Counted from the stretch's first letter, positions 18,697 to 27,843 are shown. The stretch is DNA of 35,326 nt from an uncultured Bacteroidales bacterium (GCA_900317345.1 ONGK01000017.1:1-35326), one strand, 5' to 3'. The notes: a model not told the origin generated them from the letters alone. Numbers and translations are program-made.

Positions 18697-20034
18697 ATGA
18701 AAAAGACATTCTTTATTGTATGCGCTGTGGCGCTGGCTCTAACCGGTTGCTCACAGCCTCAGAACAACCGGCACCCAGAATGGGCGTACGATGCTACTAT
18801 CTATGAACTGAACACACGCCAGTTGACACTGGAGGGAACGTTCCAAGCCGCGGAAACGGTATTACCCACCCTGCGAGAGAACGGAATTGACATCATTTGG
18901 GTCATGCCATGCCAGCCTATCGGTGTCATCACACGAAAAGGCACACTCGGCAGTTATTACTCCATCATCGACTACTGCGCTATCAATCCTGAATTCGGTA
19001 CACGCGCGGACTTCGAGCATTTTCTTGCAAAGGCGCATAACTTAGGATTCAAAGTCATCCTCGACTGGGTGGCTAACCATACAGCACCGGATAGCGAGTG
19101 GACTAAGAATGAAGGATGGCACTACCGTGATAGTCTCGGCAACCTAATGGTTCAATATGACTGGACTGACATCAGCAAACTGGATTACCATAACCAGGAT
19201 ATGCGTAATGAGATGCTCAAAGCTATGCATTGGTGGATGGACTCCATCGGCATTGACGGTTTCCGCTGTGATGTAGCCGGAGAAGTACCGACCGATTTCT
19301 GGAACTGGGCTATGGCTGATTTGCGAAAAACACACCCGGATATGTTCACACTCGCCGAGGATGAAGACAAAGCGCAGGAACTGACCGAAAGCGCGTTTGA
19401 CATGTATTATGGATGGACGCTCCACCACTTAATGAACGAGGTAGCGCAGGGTAAGCAAAGTGTTGAAGATTTGTGGAATTACTTTGCGAAAGCAGACACG
19501 ATCATACGTCCGGAAGCTATTCGCATGAATTTTATTTCCAATCATGACGAGAACAGTTGGAACGGCACCGAGCAGGAAAGAATGGGAGATGCCGTCAATC
19601 TGTTTGCCGCATTTACCTACATTGTACCTGGCATGCCGATGATTTATACAGGCCAGTTAAGTGGGAATCATCATCGCTTGGAATTCTTTGAGAAAGACCT
19701 GATTGACACCGATGAGACATACGCACAGGCCGCTCTGTACCGCCGGTTGAATACTCTGCGCGAGGAAAACAAAGTGCTCTTCAGCCCGGAGAAAGGCGCT
19801 CCGATGGTGCGTATTCCTGCTAACAATGAGAATATCTTTGCATGCGTGCGTGCATGTCCATGCGGCCATGCTGTAATTGCCGTCATGAACATGTCGGATC
19901 ATGAGCAGACCGTGACCCTCGATTTGGCAGAGCATGCCGGTGTATACAAATGTCTCGGAGGACATGAGCATCAATTGGAAAGGGCGCAGAGTTTCACGCT
20001 CGCGCCTTGGAAATTCAAAATATTCGAGAAGTAA
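18697..20034 (+). CDS. GH13 alpha-amylase-family lipoprotein, short form
   Basis: This 445-residue protein is a second GH13 enzyme. It has a lipoprotein signal (LALTGCSQ) and goes almost at once into the barrel (WAYDATIYELNTRQ). The conserved regions are DWVANHTA, DGFRCDVAGEVP with the nucleophile D192, FTLAEDED with the acid/base E221, and ISNHDENSW with D284. It lacks the N-terminal beta domain of its neighbour, so the two probably differ in substrate size preference. The spacing of 1 nt shows they are one transcript. Its stop is only 4 nt from the convergent acetyltransferase gene, with no visible terminator. Confidence 0.9.
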   Translation: MKKTFFIVCAVALALTGCSQPQNNRHPEWAYDATIYELNTRQLTLEGTFQAAETVLPTLRENGIDIIWVMPCQPIGVITRKGTLGSYYSIIDYCAINPEFGTRADFEHFLAKAHNLGFKVILDWVANHTAPDSEWTKNEGWHYRDSLGNLMVQYDWTDISKLDYHNQDMRNEMLKAMHWWMDSIGIDGFRCDVAGEVPTDFWNWAMADLRKTHPDMFTLAEDEDKAQELTESAFDMYYGWTLHHLMNEVAQGKQSVEDLWNYFAKADTIIRPEAIRMNFISNHDENSWNGTEQERMGDAVNLFAAFTYIVPGMPMIYTGQLSGNHHRLEFFEKDLIDTDETYAQAALYRRLNTLREENKVLFSPEKGAPMVRIPANNENIFACVRACPCGHAVIAVMNMSDHEQTVTLDLAEHAGVYKCLGGHEHQLERAQSFTLAPWKFKIFEK

Positions 20035-20038
20035 GAGA

Positions 20039-20521
20039 CTAGTGGGTCTTCAGCCATAGAACGGCGTCAGACTCGCACGTCCAATCCTTGAGAATAGAGG
20101 AAGGGGTATAGCCTGCTTGGCGATAGAGTGCCGAGCAGGCTATATTATTGGTGGCTATAATAGCATAGAGCACACGCAGTTTGAGAAAACCTAATGCGTA
20201 TTCTTCCAGCAATCGCACAGATTGCTTCCCTACTCCTTTTCCGCGTGCCTCTGGTGCTATATACATACCGATAGCTGCTCTGCGGTTACGGGGATCAAAA
20301 TCGAAAAGATCAATGCATCCTAATGTTACGCCTTCATCCTCAATAATCAGCCGTAATTGACCGTCTTGATAGATGTCACCGGTCGTAGAATTGATATAAT
20401 CACGCAAATCCTGCTGTGAAAGCGGATTATGGTTAGCTCCGTCTGCCCACACTGAGGCATCATTCTCCCATACGTACAAAAACGGAAGGTCTGCGGGCTC
20501 TATTTTACGCAGTTTAATCAT
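20039..20521 (-). CDS. GNAT-family N-acetyltransferase
   Basis: This 160-residue protein has the GNAT fold: an N-terminal MIKLRKIEPADLPFLYVWEND (shown in part of its typical RimJ/RimL/SpeG-like start), the acetyl-CoA-binding motif A with APEARGKGVGKQSVRLLEEYA near residues 90-110, and ATNNIACSALYRQAGY near 120-135. It transfers an acetyl group from acetyl-CoA to an unknown amine. It is the last of five minus-strand genes and lies 5 nt after the HAD gene. Confidence 0.88.
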   Translation of the reverse strand: MIKLRKIEPADLPFLYVWENDASVWADGANHNPLSQQDLRDYINSTTGDIYQDGQLRLIIEDEGVTLGCIDLFDFDPRNRRAAIGMYIAPEARGKGVGKQSVRLLEEYALGFLKLRVLYAIIATNNIACSALYRQAGYTPSSILKDWTCESDAVLWLKTH

Positions 20522-20526
20522 GGGGA

Positions 20527-20949
20527 TTAGTCAAACAGGCGTGCAAAAAGACCTCTTTTCTTCGGGCGTTCATCCTCTATACTCATCGGTTTGGCAGGTT
20601 CCCAGGGATGACCGGAATGAATCATCTGATATATCACGCCCCAATCGGGCAAACCGCCTAAGTTACGGTCGTCTATCCATAAGTCCGCCACTAGTTTACG
20701 GGCCGTTTCATGTTCAGGTTGCTCCTCTGGATAATTACTGTTGACAGCATAGAATTCCAGTCCCTTCGACTTGCAATAATCAAGCGCATCTTGGAGCAAT
20801 TGTCCCTCGCGCACAGTCCAAAGGATTACTTGGTGATGGTCCTCTTCCTGCAGTTTCTTGAGCGTTTGAATGGCGAACGGAATAGGTTTTCCTATTTTCG
20901 GATACTCATGGGTCACTATCGTGCCATCGAAATCACATGCAATAATCAT
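20527..20949 (-). CDS. Small HAD-superfamily phosphatase
   Basis: This 140-residue protein begins with the HAD motif I, IIACDFDGTIV, with the nucleophile D6 and D8. Motif II is probably the T in ILWTVREGQ, the Lys is near KSKGLEF or in ARKLVADLWIDD, and the acidic motif IV is DLWIDDRN. It has no large cap domain, as expected of the short HAD hydrolases common in Bacteroides. The C-terminal tail is rich in basic and aromatic residues (PKKRGLFARLFD). The substrate is unknown. Confidence 0.82.
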   Translation of the reverse strand: MIIACDFDGTIVTHEYPKIGKPIPFAIQTLKKLQEEDHHQVILWTVREGQLLQDALDYCKSKGLEFYAVNSNYPEEQPEHETARKLVADLWIDDRNLGGLPDWGVIYQMIHSGHPWEPAKPMSIEDERPKKRGLFARLFD

Positions 20950-20960
20950 ATTTCCGCGTA

Positions 20961-21395
20961 TTAATAGGTTTCTTCATTGGGATCTTTGGGTTCCATTTCT
21001 TGCTCTATCCTGCCGATTGTAGGCTTGGTGAAATACCACGATACAGCGGCGATTGCCGCAACCCACATCATAGGTTTGTATCCCCCAAGAAGGTAGAAAA
21101 GAATGATACCCAGCGGTAGCGTTCCCGACACCATAATGATGCGGCAGATGGCCAGTTGTTCGTATTTCTCAAGTGTTTGCGGTTTGAGCCATTTGATGAG
21201 ATACAAGCCGAGAGGGATGGTTATCAACGCTGCAAAAATAACCACATACTGCAGTGTTGCACCCAATTGGGACAATGGGTCGATGGGCTCGTACATGCCT
21301 TTTGAGAACAAATAATACATAATAGTTAGCGCGATAAGCGACAATACCATCACACCGTAATAATACCAATTGAGCGTTCTAACTACTTTTTCCAT
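20961..21395 (-). CDS. Four-helix integral membrane protein, unknown function
   Basis: From the ATG at 21395 this is 144 residues with four hydrophobic helices (about residues 10-32, 50-72, 85-105 and 108-125) and a charged C-terminal tail ending in EPKDPNEETY. The start MEKVVRTLNWYYYGVMVLSL is chosen because it follows the recR stop by 1 nt; an upstream start at 21425 would run into recR. I recognise no functional motif. Its place after recR in the operon gives no clear clue to function. Confidence 0.72.
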   Translation of the reverse strand: MEKVVRTLNWYYYGVMVLSLIALTIMYYLFSKGMYEPIDPLSQLGATLQYVVIFAALITIPLGLYLIKWLKPQTLEKYEQLAICRIIMVSGTLPLGIILFYLLGGYKPMMWVAAIAAVSWYFTKPTIGRIEQEMEPKDPNEETY

Positions 21396-21396
21396 A

Positions 21397-22011
21397 TTAT
21401 GCTTTAAATTCAATTCGGTTAACAATAGACCGGCCGAGAGTTAACTCGTCCGTATATTCAATCTGATTACCTACAGCCACACCTCGAGCTATTTGCGATA
21501 TACGCACGTCCACTCCGGCATTTTGGATACGTCTGAAGATATAAAAGTTCGTTGTATCGCCTTCCATTGTGGTGGGTAGGGCAAGGATTACTTCCTGAAT
21601 ATCGCCTTTGGTGAGGCGCTCGATGAGGCTGTCTATCTCGATGTCTTTCGGCCCAATGCCTTCCATCGGTGAGATAATCCCCCCAAGTACATGGTACACA
21701 CCGTTATATTGCCCTGTATTTTCAATGGACATTACGTCCTGCACATTCTCAACTACACAAATCGTCGTGTGGTCACGGCGAGTGGAAGCGCAAATGGGGC
21801 ATAGCTCAGAATCCGAAATATTATGGCACTCTCGGCAGTACAGCACCTCTTTTTTGAGACGCGTAAACGCCGTTGAAAACGCCTCTACGTCATGGTCGGA
21901 CTGCCGTAATAGGTGTAATACCAACCGCAAGGCCGTTCTCCGCCCTACGCCTGGCAAAGAAGCCATCTGGTTGACTGCTTGCTCTAATAATATACTTGGG
22001 TAGTCACTCAT
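21397..22011 (-). CDS. recR: Recombination protein RecR
   Basis: RecR works with RecF and RecO to load RecA on gapped DNA. The 204 residues show the N-terminal helix-hairpin-helix region ([20 protein letters not shown]), a zinc-finger with [17 protein letters not shown] (near residues 57-73), and a Toprim domain ([16 protein letters not shown] onward) with [16 protein letters not shown]. The C-terminal RIAQI-type Walker B-like part and [12 protein letters not shown] are typical. It overlaps the upstream RelA/SpoT gene by 4 nt, so they are translationally coupled. Confidence 0.96.
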   Translation of the reverse strand: MSDYPSILLEQAVNQMASLPGVGRRTALRLVLHLLRQSDHDVEAFSTAFTRLKKEVLYCRECHNISDSELCPICASTRRDHTTICVVENVQDVMSIENTGQYNGVYHVLGGIISPMEGIGPKDIEIDSLIERLTKGDIQEVILALPTTMEGDTTNFYIFRRIQNAGVDVRISQIARGVAVGNQIEYTDELTLGRSIVNRIEFKA

Positions 22012-23438
22012 TTTTTTGCGGCCCAGCGGGCAGGAATCATTCGATATGGATAGCGTTCACGGATATTATCTGCATTCGGGCAATCACAACGATGGATTCG
22101 AATACCTTTTGTCACAGATACGAATGCGAAAATAGGGTCACCAGGCTGAGGATTGCAACATTTGGAGAGGTTATAGTCCACATTTTTGACATTCATATCC
22201 ACTTCAATGGCTAATCCAGTTAATTCGTTTTTGGGTACGTATTCCGTGTGTTCGCGTATTTGCGGCTCTTCCGGTTCCAAGAATACGTCTCGCAAGCGTG
22301 TGATGTCTTCCTTGCCGGTCGCCAAAGACTGGTACATATCAGACACCGCTTTATAGCCTAACTTCATTGCCATACGGGTGATGTCCGCCTCAGTATATTC
22401 TAATTTCCAATTCTTGAACCGGCGTTCTATCATCTCTTTTCCTTCCGCTGCGGACTTGTATTCGATTTCTTTGAGCGCTTGGCGCACTTTCGTACGTGCT
22501 TTGGAAGATACCAAAAAGTTCAACCAGTCGGCATTCGGATGCTGGTTTGGCGAGGTCATCACAGACACCTGATCGCCATTTTGCAGGCGCTGACGGATGG
22601 ATACATTTTGATTACGAATAATACCTCCAACACAATGCGACCCTACTTCGCTATGTATTGAATACGCAAAATCAAGTAAAGTGGCGCCTTCCGGCAAACG
22701 ACGCAAATCACCTGTTGGAGTGAATACATATACGTCTCCGCTGGTCTGCACAATAGAGCCTTTCACGCCCTTGTATGACCAGTGCGCTGCAACGCCTTGC
22801 TCTGCCACTTCGTCCATTCTTCTGGTGCGGATTTGAACCTCCACCCAGCGTTTGTCCGGACCTAATACGGTCGTATGAAGTGACTCATATCCGTTCTCTT
22901 TTGGAACAGACAGCCAGTCACGCAAACGCTTCGGATTCGGTGGAAAGATGTCGGTGATGAGCGAATAAACTTGCCAGCAGTCCGATTTCTCTTTATCCAA
23001 AGGAGAATCAAGTATAATACGGATGGCAAAGAGGTCATAGATTCGGTCTACATCGCAGTGCTGCGCCTGCATCTTATGGTAAATGGAGTGAATGGACTTC
23101 GGGCGGCCTTTGATGGTAAAACTGAAGCCCTCTGCCTTCAGTTTCTCTTCCAGAGGGGCTATGAAACGCGCTATATATTCTTCCCTTTCGGCTTTCTTGG
23201 CGTTCAGCGCATGCGCGATATATTTATACGTGTCGTAGTCGAGGAACTTAAGCGCCAAGTCCTCCATCTCGGTTTTAATCTGGTATAGACCGAGACGATG
23301 AGCCATTGGGGCATGCAGATTTTGCGTCTCTCGGGCAATGTGCCGGCGACGTTCGGAATCACCTTCTGCATCGAGCTGACGCAACAGTTCCAGGCGCTCA
23401 TTTAATATCGTAAAAAGGACTTTATTACTGTCTTCCAT
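22008..23438 (-). CDS. RelA/SpoT homologue lacking hydrolase and ACT domains
   Basis: This 476-residue protein is a (p)ppGpp synthetase-type RSH of unusual form. The N-terminal HD hydrolase domain is missing; the protein starts at the segment equivalent to the end of that domain ([12 protein letters not shown], where others have ADRLHNMRTL). The synthetase domain looks intact (about residues 95-225): [43 protein letters not shown] and EVQIRT. About 50 residues usual between synthetase and TGS are absent. The TGS domain (about 233-295, [19 protein letters not shown]), a helical region and the conserved-cysteine finger ([10 protein letters not shown] ... RCDCPN, about 425-455) follow. The protein ends without the C-terminal ACT domain. 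A promoter 25-55 nt upstream and the 4-nt overlap with recR argue that both ends are genuine. It may make (p)ppGpp without degrading it. Confidence 0.88.
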   Translation of the reverse strand: MEDSNKVLFTILNERLELLRQLDAEGDSERRRHIARETQNLHAPMAHRLGLYQIKTEMEDLALKFLDYDTYKYIAHALNAKKAEREEYIARFIAPLEEKLKAEGFSFTIKGRPKSIHSIYHKMQAQHCDVDRIYDLFAIRIILDSPLDKEKSDCWQVYSLITDIFPPNPKRLRDWLSVPKENGYESLHTTVLGPDKRWVEVQIRTRRMDEVAEQGVAAHWSYKGVKGSIVQTSGDVYVFTPTGDLRRLPEGATLLDFAYSIHSEVGSHCVGGIIRNQNVSIRQRLQNGDQVSVMTSPNQHPNADWLNFLVSSKARTKVRQALKEIEYKSAAEGKEMIERRFKNWKLEYTEADITRMAMKLGYKAVSDMYQSLATGKEDITRLRDVFLEPEEPQIREHTEYVPKNELTGLAIEVDMNVKNVDYNLSKCCNPQPGDPIFAFVSVTKGIRIHRCDCPNADNIRERYPYRMIPARWAAKK

Positions 23439-23462
23439 TCTCGTGAATTATAAAAAACGCTG

Positions 23463-23493
23463 CAAAATTAGTGAAAAATTTCTATTTACACAA
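23463..23493 (-). promoter_or_regulatory. Bacteroidota-type promoter for the RSH-recR operon
   Basis: On the minus strand TAATTTTG lies at 23470-23463, with a 20-nt spacer and TTG at 23493-23491. The predicted start near 23457 leaves about 19 nt before the ATG at 23438, so the transcript has no room for the missing hydrolase domain. Confidence 0.78.
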
Positions 23494-23521
23494 GTAAATA
23501 CGATTAATTTTTAATAAATTC

Positions 23522-23552
23522 TTGCATATATCAAAATATTTTTGTATCTTTG
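23522..23552 (+). promoter_or_regulatory. Bacteroidota-type promoter for 23589 gene
   Basis: TTG at 23522-23524, a 20-nt spacer beginning CATATATCA and TATCTTTG at 23545-23552. The predicted start near 23559 gives a 30-nt leader. The promoter is divergent from the one at 23463-23493. Confidence 0.8.
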
Positions 23553-23588
23553 CGGCGTTTTTTGGAAACAAATTAAATTTAACCTATA

Positions 23589-24347
23589 ATGAAAACAACA
23601 AGAACTATTGTAATTTGTGCGCTCAGCATCGCTGCTGTGGTGATGTGTTATTTTTGCGTAACAAGTGTCACAACGCCTATCAAATTCGAAAACAAACGCG
23701 CTGAGCGTGAGGTAGTGGTTATCAAGCATTTGGTTGATTTGCGTACGGCTGAAGTTGAGTATCACCATCAAAAGGGTGTGTTTACAGCTAGTGCTGATAC
23801 GCTACTGATGTTCCTTAAGACTGCTCCAAAGAAAGAAGTGCTCAAGGAAGGTAGTTTGACCGACAAGCAGTTAGAGGCCGGTTTGACCGAAGTAAAGGCT
23901 GTCAAAATTCTGAATGAGGCGAAGAAGAAAGCACTTAAGAAAAACCAGTTTGCTGATGCAGAGGCGCTGTATGCCTACATCTGGGAGAATGATGCGGATG
24001 TAAAGAGCAATGGTCTGGTAGGTTTCCGTCGTGATACCATTGAGTTGAACATGCTTCAATCGCTCTATAAAGGTCAATATGACGAGAATTCTATCGATGC
24101 CATCGTGGAAATTCCATTCAGCGAGGGCAAAAAGTTTGAGTTGGAAGTAAACAACGACTACAAGACTAGTCAAGGTATCCGTGTTCCGCTGTTCGAGGCA
24201 CGCGCACCGTTTGAGAGTTATCTGGGCGACCTTAACAAGCAGGAGTTGGTTAACCTTATTGACCGCGAAGTTAAATTGGAGCACTATCCTGGCTTGAAGG
24301 TCGGTGATATATACGCTCCTAACAACAACGCTGGTAACTGGGAATAA
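23589..24347 (+). CDS. Membrane-anchored protein, unknown function
   Basis: This 252-residue protein has one N-terminal hydrophobic segment (about residues 6-27) that could be an uncleaved anchor or a signal peptide, then a soluble domain. An early stretch NKRAEREVVVIKHLVDLRTAEV is amphipathic and may form a coiled coil. A lysine-rich part (NEAKKKALKKNQFADAEALY) follows, and a C-terminal region with EIPFSEGKKFELEVN and FEARAPFESYLGDLNKQEL. I do not recognise the family; it looks like a Bacteroidales-specific envelope protein. It is preceded by its own promoter and followed after 26 nt by rsmD, so the two are probably co-transcribed. Confidence 0.75.
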   Translation: MKTTRTIVICALSIAAVVMCYFCVTSVTTPIKFENKRAEREVVVIKHLVDLRTAEVEYHHQKGVFTASADTLLMFLKTAPKKEVLKEGSLTDKQLEAGLTEVKAVKILNEAKKKALKKNQFADAEALYAYIWENDADVKSNGLVGFRRDTIELNMLQSLYKGQYDENSIDAIVEIPFSEGKKFELEVNNDYKTSQGIRVPLFEARAPFESYLGDLNKQELVNLIDREVKLEHYPGLKVGDIYAPNNNAGNWE

Positions 24348-24373
24348 TCCAGCGTCTCGACATTTGAAAATTA

Positions 24374-24904
24374 ATGCGTATAATTAGCGGCATATATGGG
24401 GGGCGGCGGTTGTCGCCCCCTAAAAATATCACAGCGAGGCCTACCACCGACTTCGCCAAGGAGAGTTTGTTCAATCTGCTCAATAATCGTCTAGACTTTG
24501 ACGGCATTGACATGTTGGATCTCTTCGCTGGCACCGGAGGTATTGGCATTGAGTGCGTAAGCCGTGGCGCACGCGAAGTGACATCTGTGGAAATTGCCCA
24601 TGTACAGCAGAACTGGATTATCAGTTGTTGCAAGCAGTTGGGTATCCGCAATCTGAGTGTCATTAGAGGGGATGTATTCAAATTTCTGAATACATGCCAT
24701 GCGAAATACAACCTTATTTTTGCTGACCCTCCGTATGCATTAGAGCAGTTGCCTACTCTACCCGATGCGATACTTAATCAAGACATCTTTAAAAAAGATG
24801 GATGGCTGGTTATCGAGCACGGTAAAGATACCGATTTCACCAGCCACCCAAGGCATTTTGAGACGCGCACATATGGTAGTGTGCATTTTTCGTTCTTTCA
24901 GTAG
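24374..24904 (+). CDS. rsmD: 16S rRNA (guanine966-N2)-methyltransferase
   Basis: RsmD methylates G966 of 16S rRNA using S-adenosylmethionine. The 176 residues begin with MRIISGIYGGRRL and the family motif ARPTTDFAKESLFNLL, then motif I MLDLFAGTGGIGIECVSRGA (AdoMet site, about residues 46-65), and the catalytic motif FADPPYA near residue 115. The length is normal. It ends 8 nt before the convergent manA gene. Confidence 0.94.
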   Translation: MRIISGIYGGRRLSPPKNITARPTTDFAKESLFNLLNNRLDFDGIDMLDLFAGTGGIGIECVSRGAREVTSVEIAHVQQNWIISCCKQLGIRNLSVIRGDVFKFLNTCHAKYNLIFADPPYALEQLPTLPDAILNQDIFKKDGWLVIEHGKDTDFTSHPRHFETRTYGSVHFSFFQ

Positions 24905-24905
24905 A

Positions 24906-24923
24906 TAGAGTTCTATAGCTCTA
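24906..24923. terminator. Short hairpin between convergent rsmD and manA
   Basis: TAGAGTT (24906-24912) and AGCTCTA (24917-24923) pair with one G-U around CTAT. It spans the end of manA and the 8-nt gap. There is no T-tract on either side, so a terminator role is uncertain. Confidence 0.25.
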
Positions 24924-25911
24924 CATACACTTCTAGTAGTTTACACTCACCTTTCGGCATAATGACAATATCATTGAGTGATGCCGGAATAAGCACCGCT
25001 TCACCAAGTCGTATGGTTGCTACGCTGTCTTCTGCATCACAGTCCAGAGCTTTGACATCGCATGCTCCTGCTACACACATATATGCTACGAATGAATCCA
25101 ACGGCGCATAATCTCGTTGTACCGTTCTGGTCAGCGTAAGCATGTTTGTCGTGAAGTATGGTGTTTTCTTGAGATTGACAGCTCCGTTTACAACTGGATT
25201 AGGATGCGTTACAACAGCCTCTTTCACTGGCGAAAAATCCATCACATCCATGGCCTTTTCTAGCTTGAGAGGACGTTTGCGACCATCGTTTCCCACCCGG
25301 TTATAGTCATAGAGGCGGTACGTGATATCCGAGTTCTCTTGAATCTCCGCTACTATAGTATCACGCCGCATAGCATGTACAGTGCCGGTTGGTATATACG
25401 CAACATCACCTTCGCGCACGTTGTATTCACGCAAGTAGGATGCTAATGTGCCGTCAGATATAGCTTCATTTATAAGCGAAGGATTCATCGTCTCATTCCA
25501 ACCCAGATAAATTGCAGACTTGCCTTGCGCAGGCAGCACATACCACATTTCAGTCTTTCCTAGTGAATCCTCATGTTCCAGTGCATACTCATCGTCTGGA
25601 TGAACTTGAATAGAGAGATCATCCGCAGCATCAATAAACTTCATGAGTACAGGGAAATGATTGCCGAAAGTCTCATATACCTTACCGCCCACTAGTTCAT
25701 CCATATATACCTCCAGCAAATCCTGCAGGGTATCACCGGCGTGTGAACCATTGGAAACCTCGGTAGGATACCTCTCTATATCCGAGATGACCCATGCTTC
25801 ACCCACATTCTCATAATCTGCTGGAACATGGTCATACCATTTCTTAATAGTGTGACCGCCCCACAGTTTATGGAACAACTGTGCCTTGAATTTGAAGGGA
25901 TATAATGACAT
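24913..25911 (-). CDS. manA: Mannose-6-phosphate isomerase (class I type)
   Basis: This 332-residue cupin enzyme interconverts mannose 6-phosphate and fructose 6-phosphate, feeding GDP-mannose synthesis. The metal site is visible: SIQVHPDDEYALEHED near residues 98-113 (Q and H ligands), the following KTEMWYVL with its Glu, and PTGTVHAM near 172-179 with the fourth ligand. The start ATG shares one base with the galE stop (TAATG), a sign of coupled translation. It is the last gene of a seven-gene operon and lies with galE and a sugar nucleotidyltransferase, so a role in polysaccharide precursors is plausible. Confidence 0.92.
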   Translation of the reverse strand: MSLYPFKFKAQLFHKLWGGHTIKKWYDHVPADYENVGEAWVISDIERYPTEVSNGSHAGDTLQDLLEVYMDELVGGKVYETFGNHFPVLMKFIDAADDLSIQVHPDDEYALEHEDSLGKTEMWYVLPAQGKSAIYLGWNETMNPSLINEAISDGTLASYLREYNVREGDVAYIPTGTVHAMRRDTIVAEIQENSDITYRLYDYNRVGNDGRKRPLKLEKAMDVMDFSPVKEAVVTHPNPVVNGAVNLKKTPYFTTNMLTLTRTVQRDYAPLDSFVAYMCVAGACDVKALDCDAEDSVATIRLGEAVLIPASLNDIVIMPKGECKLLEVYVEL

Positions 25912-26942
25912 TATTTGATATTACGGATATGTTTCTCCCATTTCCAAGCACTGGCAAGTACGTCACGGATAGGTGTATCTGCCTTCCAACCAAGTACTTT
26001 GTTGGCGCGCGTAGGCAACGCCCATACTTGCTCGATATCACCTTCACGTCTGCCAACGATAGTATATGGGATCTTCTTGCCTGTCGCAGCCTCAAACTCT
26101 TTTATCAGCGTCAGCACACTCAGTCCTGTGCCTGTACCGAGATTAAAAATCTCAACCTGTTCACGATCCTTGGCATTCAGCATGCGGTCGATAGCCTTCA
26201 CATGTGCTTTGGCGAGGTCCACCACATAGATATAATCGCGGATACACGATCCGTCTGGTGTATTATAGTCATCGCCGAACACCTTCAGTTCAGGACGGAG
26301 TCCTGCAGCGGTCTGGGTAACGAACGGCAACAAGTTCTGTGGCACACCGTTTGGCAACTCGCCGATATGAGCAGACGGATGAGCGCCTATCGGGTTGAAA
26401 TAACGCAGAATAGTGGCATGTAGCCCCTTGTCTGCATGCGCAGCATCATTGATTATCTCCTCGTTGATTTGCTTGGTGTTGCCGTAGGGTGACAGAGCCT
26501 TCTGGATAGGCGCTGTTTCATCTACCGGCAGATGTTGTGCGTCCGGCTGCCCATAAACGGTACAAGATGAAGAGAAAACCAGATTGGGTACTTTGTGCAA
26601 CTGCATCACCTCCAACAGCGTCACAAGGCTACCGATATTATTGCGGTAATAGAGCAGCGGTTTCTCCACCGACTCTCCAACTGCCTTGCTGGCAGCAAAA
26701 TGAATAACACCCACAATATCAGGATATTGTTTAAATACACTATCCAGGTCCACAAAGTTGCCGCAGTCGATATTCGCGAACTCCGGTCTGCGTCCTACGA
26801 TAGCGGCGATTCCGTCCAACACATCAATCGACGAGTTACTGAGGTTATCCACTATCGTGACCTCATAGCCTTGTTGCATCAGTTCTACGGTGGTGTGTGA
26901 ACCTATGTATCCGGTGCCACCGGTAACTAAGATACGTGCCAT
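25911..26942 (-). CDS. galE: UDP-glucose 4-epimerase
   Basis: GalE interconverts UDP-glucose and UDP-galactose with bound NAD. From the ATG at 26942 it is 343 residues. The Rossmann motif GGTGYIGSHT is at the N-terminus, the catalytic pair is in SSSCTVYG and YGNTK (YxxxK), and RYFNPIGAHPSAHIGE and IRDYIYVVDLAKAH are strongly GalE-like. An upstream in-frame start at 26969 overlaps the previous gene and would precede the conserved MARILVTGG. It starts 1 nt after the nucleotidyltransferase stop. Confidence 0.95.
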   Translation of the reverse strand: MARILVTGGTGYIGSHTTVELMQQGYEVTIVDNLSNSSIDVLDGIAAIVGRRPEFANIDCGNFVDLDSVFKQYPDIVGVIHFAASKAVGESVEKPLLYYRNNIGSLVTLLEVMQLHKVPNLVFSSSCTVYGQPDAQHLPVDETAPIQKALSPYGNTKQINEEIINDAAHADKGLHATILRYFNPIGAHPSAHIGELPNGVPQNLLPFVTQTAAGLRPELKVFGDDYNTPDGSCIRDYIYVVDLAKAHVKAIDRMLNAKDREQVEIFNLGTGTGLSVLTLIKEFEAATGKKIPYTIVGRREGDIEQVWALPTRANKVLGWKADTPIRDVLASAWKWEKHIRNIK

Positions 26943-26943
26943 A

Positions 26944-27843
26944 TTAGAATAATTTAGCAGGGTAAACACCCTCTTTGATTAACTGATTAATTTTCATAAC
27001 CACTTGCGGACGATCCTCTGCATAGGTCACGCCGAACCATTTGGACGGGGTATCGAGCACCTTGCAAGTTGCTTTACCGGCTGCGATGAGGTCGTTAACC
27101 AATGTTGGAATATAGAATTCCGATTTCAGTTCTTGTCCGTGTGCAGCAAGGAATGCCTTGAAAGCGGTCTCGCTATATTGGAAATACTCGGGAGTAAAGC
27201 CCCACATGTTCATGGAGACTGGTGTATGCGGGTCAAGAGGCGTGTCTTTGCCGTCTTCTGTAAAGACAATCGTACCGTTCTTGTCCTCAATCTTCGTGCG
27301 CTCAACAACGTCCGTCAGATGACCTTTAGCATCGGTTGCGCATACGCCACGGCTCACAGAGCCGTTTTCGCTCAGCGTGTTGCATACGCGGTAGCCTACC
27401 ATGCAATACTCGCCTTGCTTACCTTCTTTCTCACGCAGGAAATCCGCCAATACTTGGAATGACTCCTTGCCATAGAAATCATCGGCGTTGATTACGGCAA
27501 ACGGCTCATGAATCAAGTCCTTGCCCATCAGTACGGCATGATTGGTACCCCATGGCTTGGTGCGCTCTGTGTTGTATGTGCACCCTGCCGGCACTTTATC
27601 AACCGACTGAAAACAAATCTCACACTGCACTTTGCCCTCATACTTGCTGAGTACCACGCGGCGGAAATCGTCTTCGAAATCCTTACGAATCACAAAAACG
27701 GTTTTGCCGAAGCCTGCTCTCAGCGCATCATAAATACTGTAATCAAGAATTGCTTCACCATTAGGTCCAAGACCGTCCATTTGCTTGAGACCTCCGTAAC
27801 GGCTACCCATTCCGGCAGCCAAGATAAAAAGTGTGGGTTTCAT
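26944..27843 (-). CDS. Sugar-phosphate nucleotidyltransferase family protein
   Basis: This 299-residue protein has the NTP-transferase signature at its N-terminus, LFILAAGMGSRYGGLKQMD (the GxGxRxxxLK motif), followed by GPNGEAILDYSIYDALRAGF, AVINADDFYGKESF (likely metal-binding Asp) and SMNMWGFTPEYF. It probably joins an NMP group to a sugar phosphate or a related substrate. The specificity cannot be read; it differs from RmlA and GalU by length and inserts. Its position in front of galE and manA supports nucleotide-sugar metabolism. Confidence 0.83.
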   Translation of the reverse strand: MKPTLFILAAGMGSRYGGLKQMDGLGPNGEAILDYSIYDALRAGFGKTVFVIRKDFEDDFRRVVLSKYEGKVQCEICFQSVDKVPAGCTYNTERTKPWGTNHAVLMGKDLIHEPFAVINADDFYGKESFQVLADFLREKEGKQGEYCMVGYRVCNTLSENGSVSRGVCATDAKGHLTDVVERTKIEDKNGTIVFTEDGKDTPLDPHTPVSMNMWGFTPEYFQYSETAFKAFLAAHGQELKSEFYIPTLVNDLIAAGKATCKVLDTPSKWFGVTYAEDRPQVVMKINQLIKEGVYPAKLF

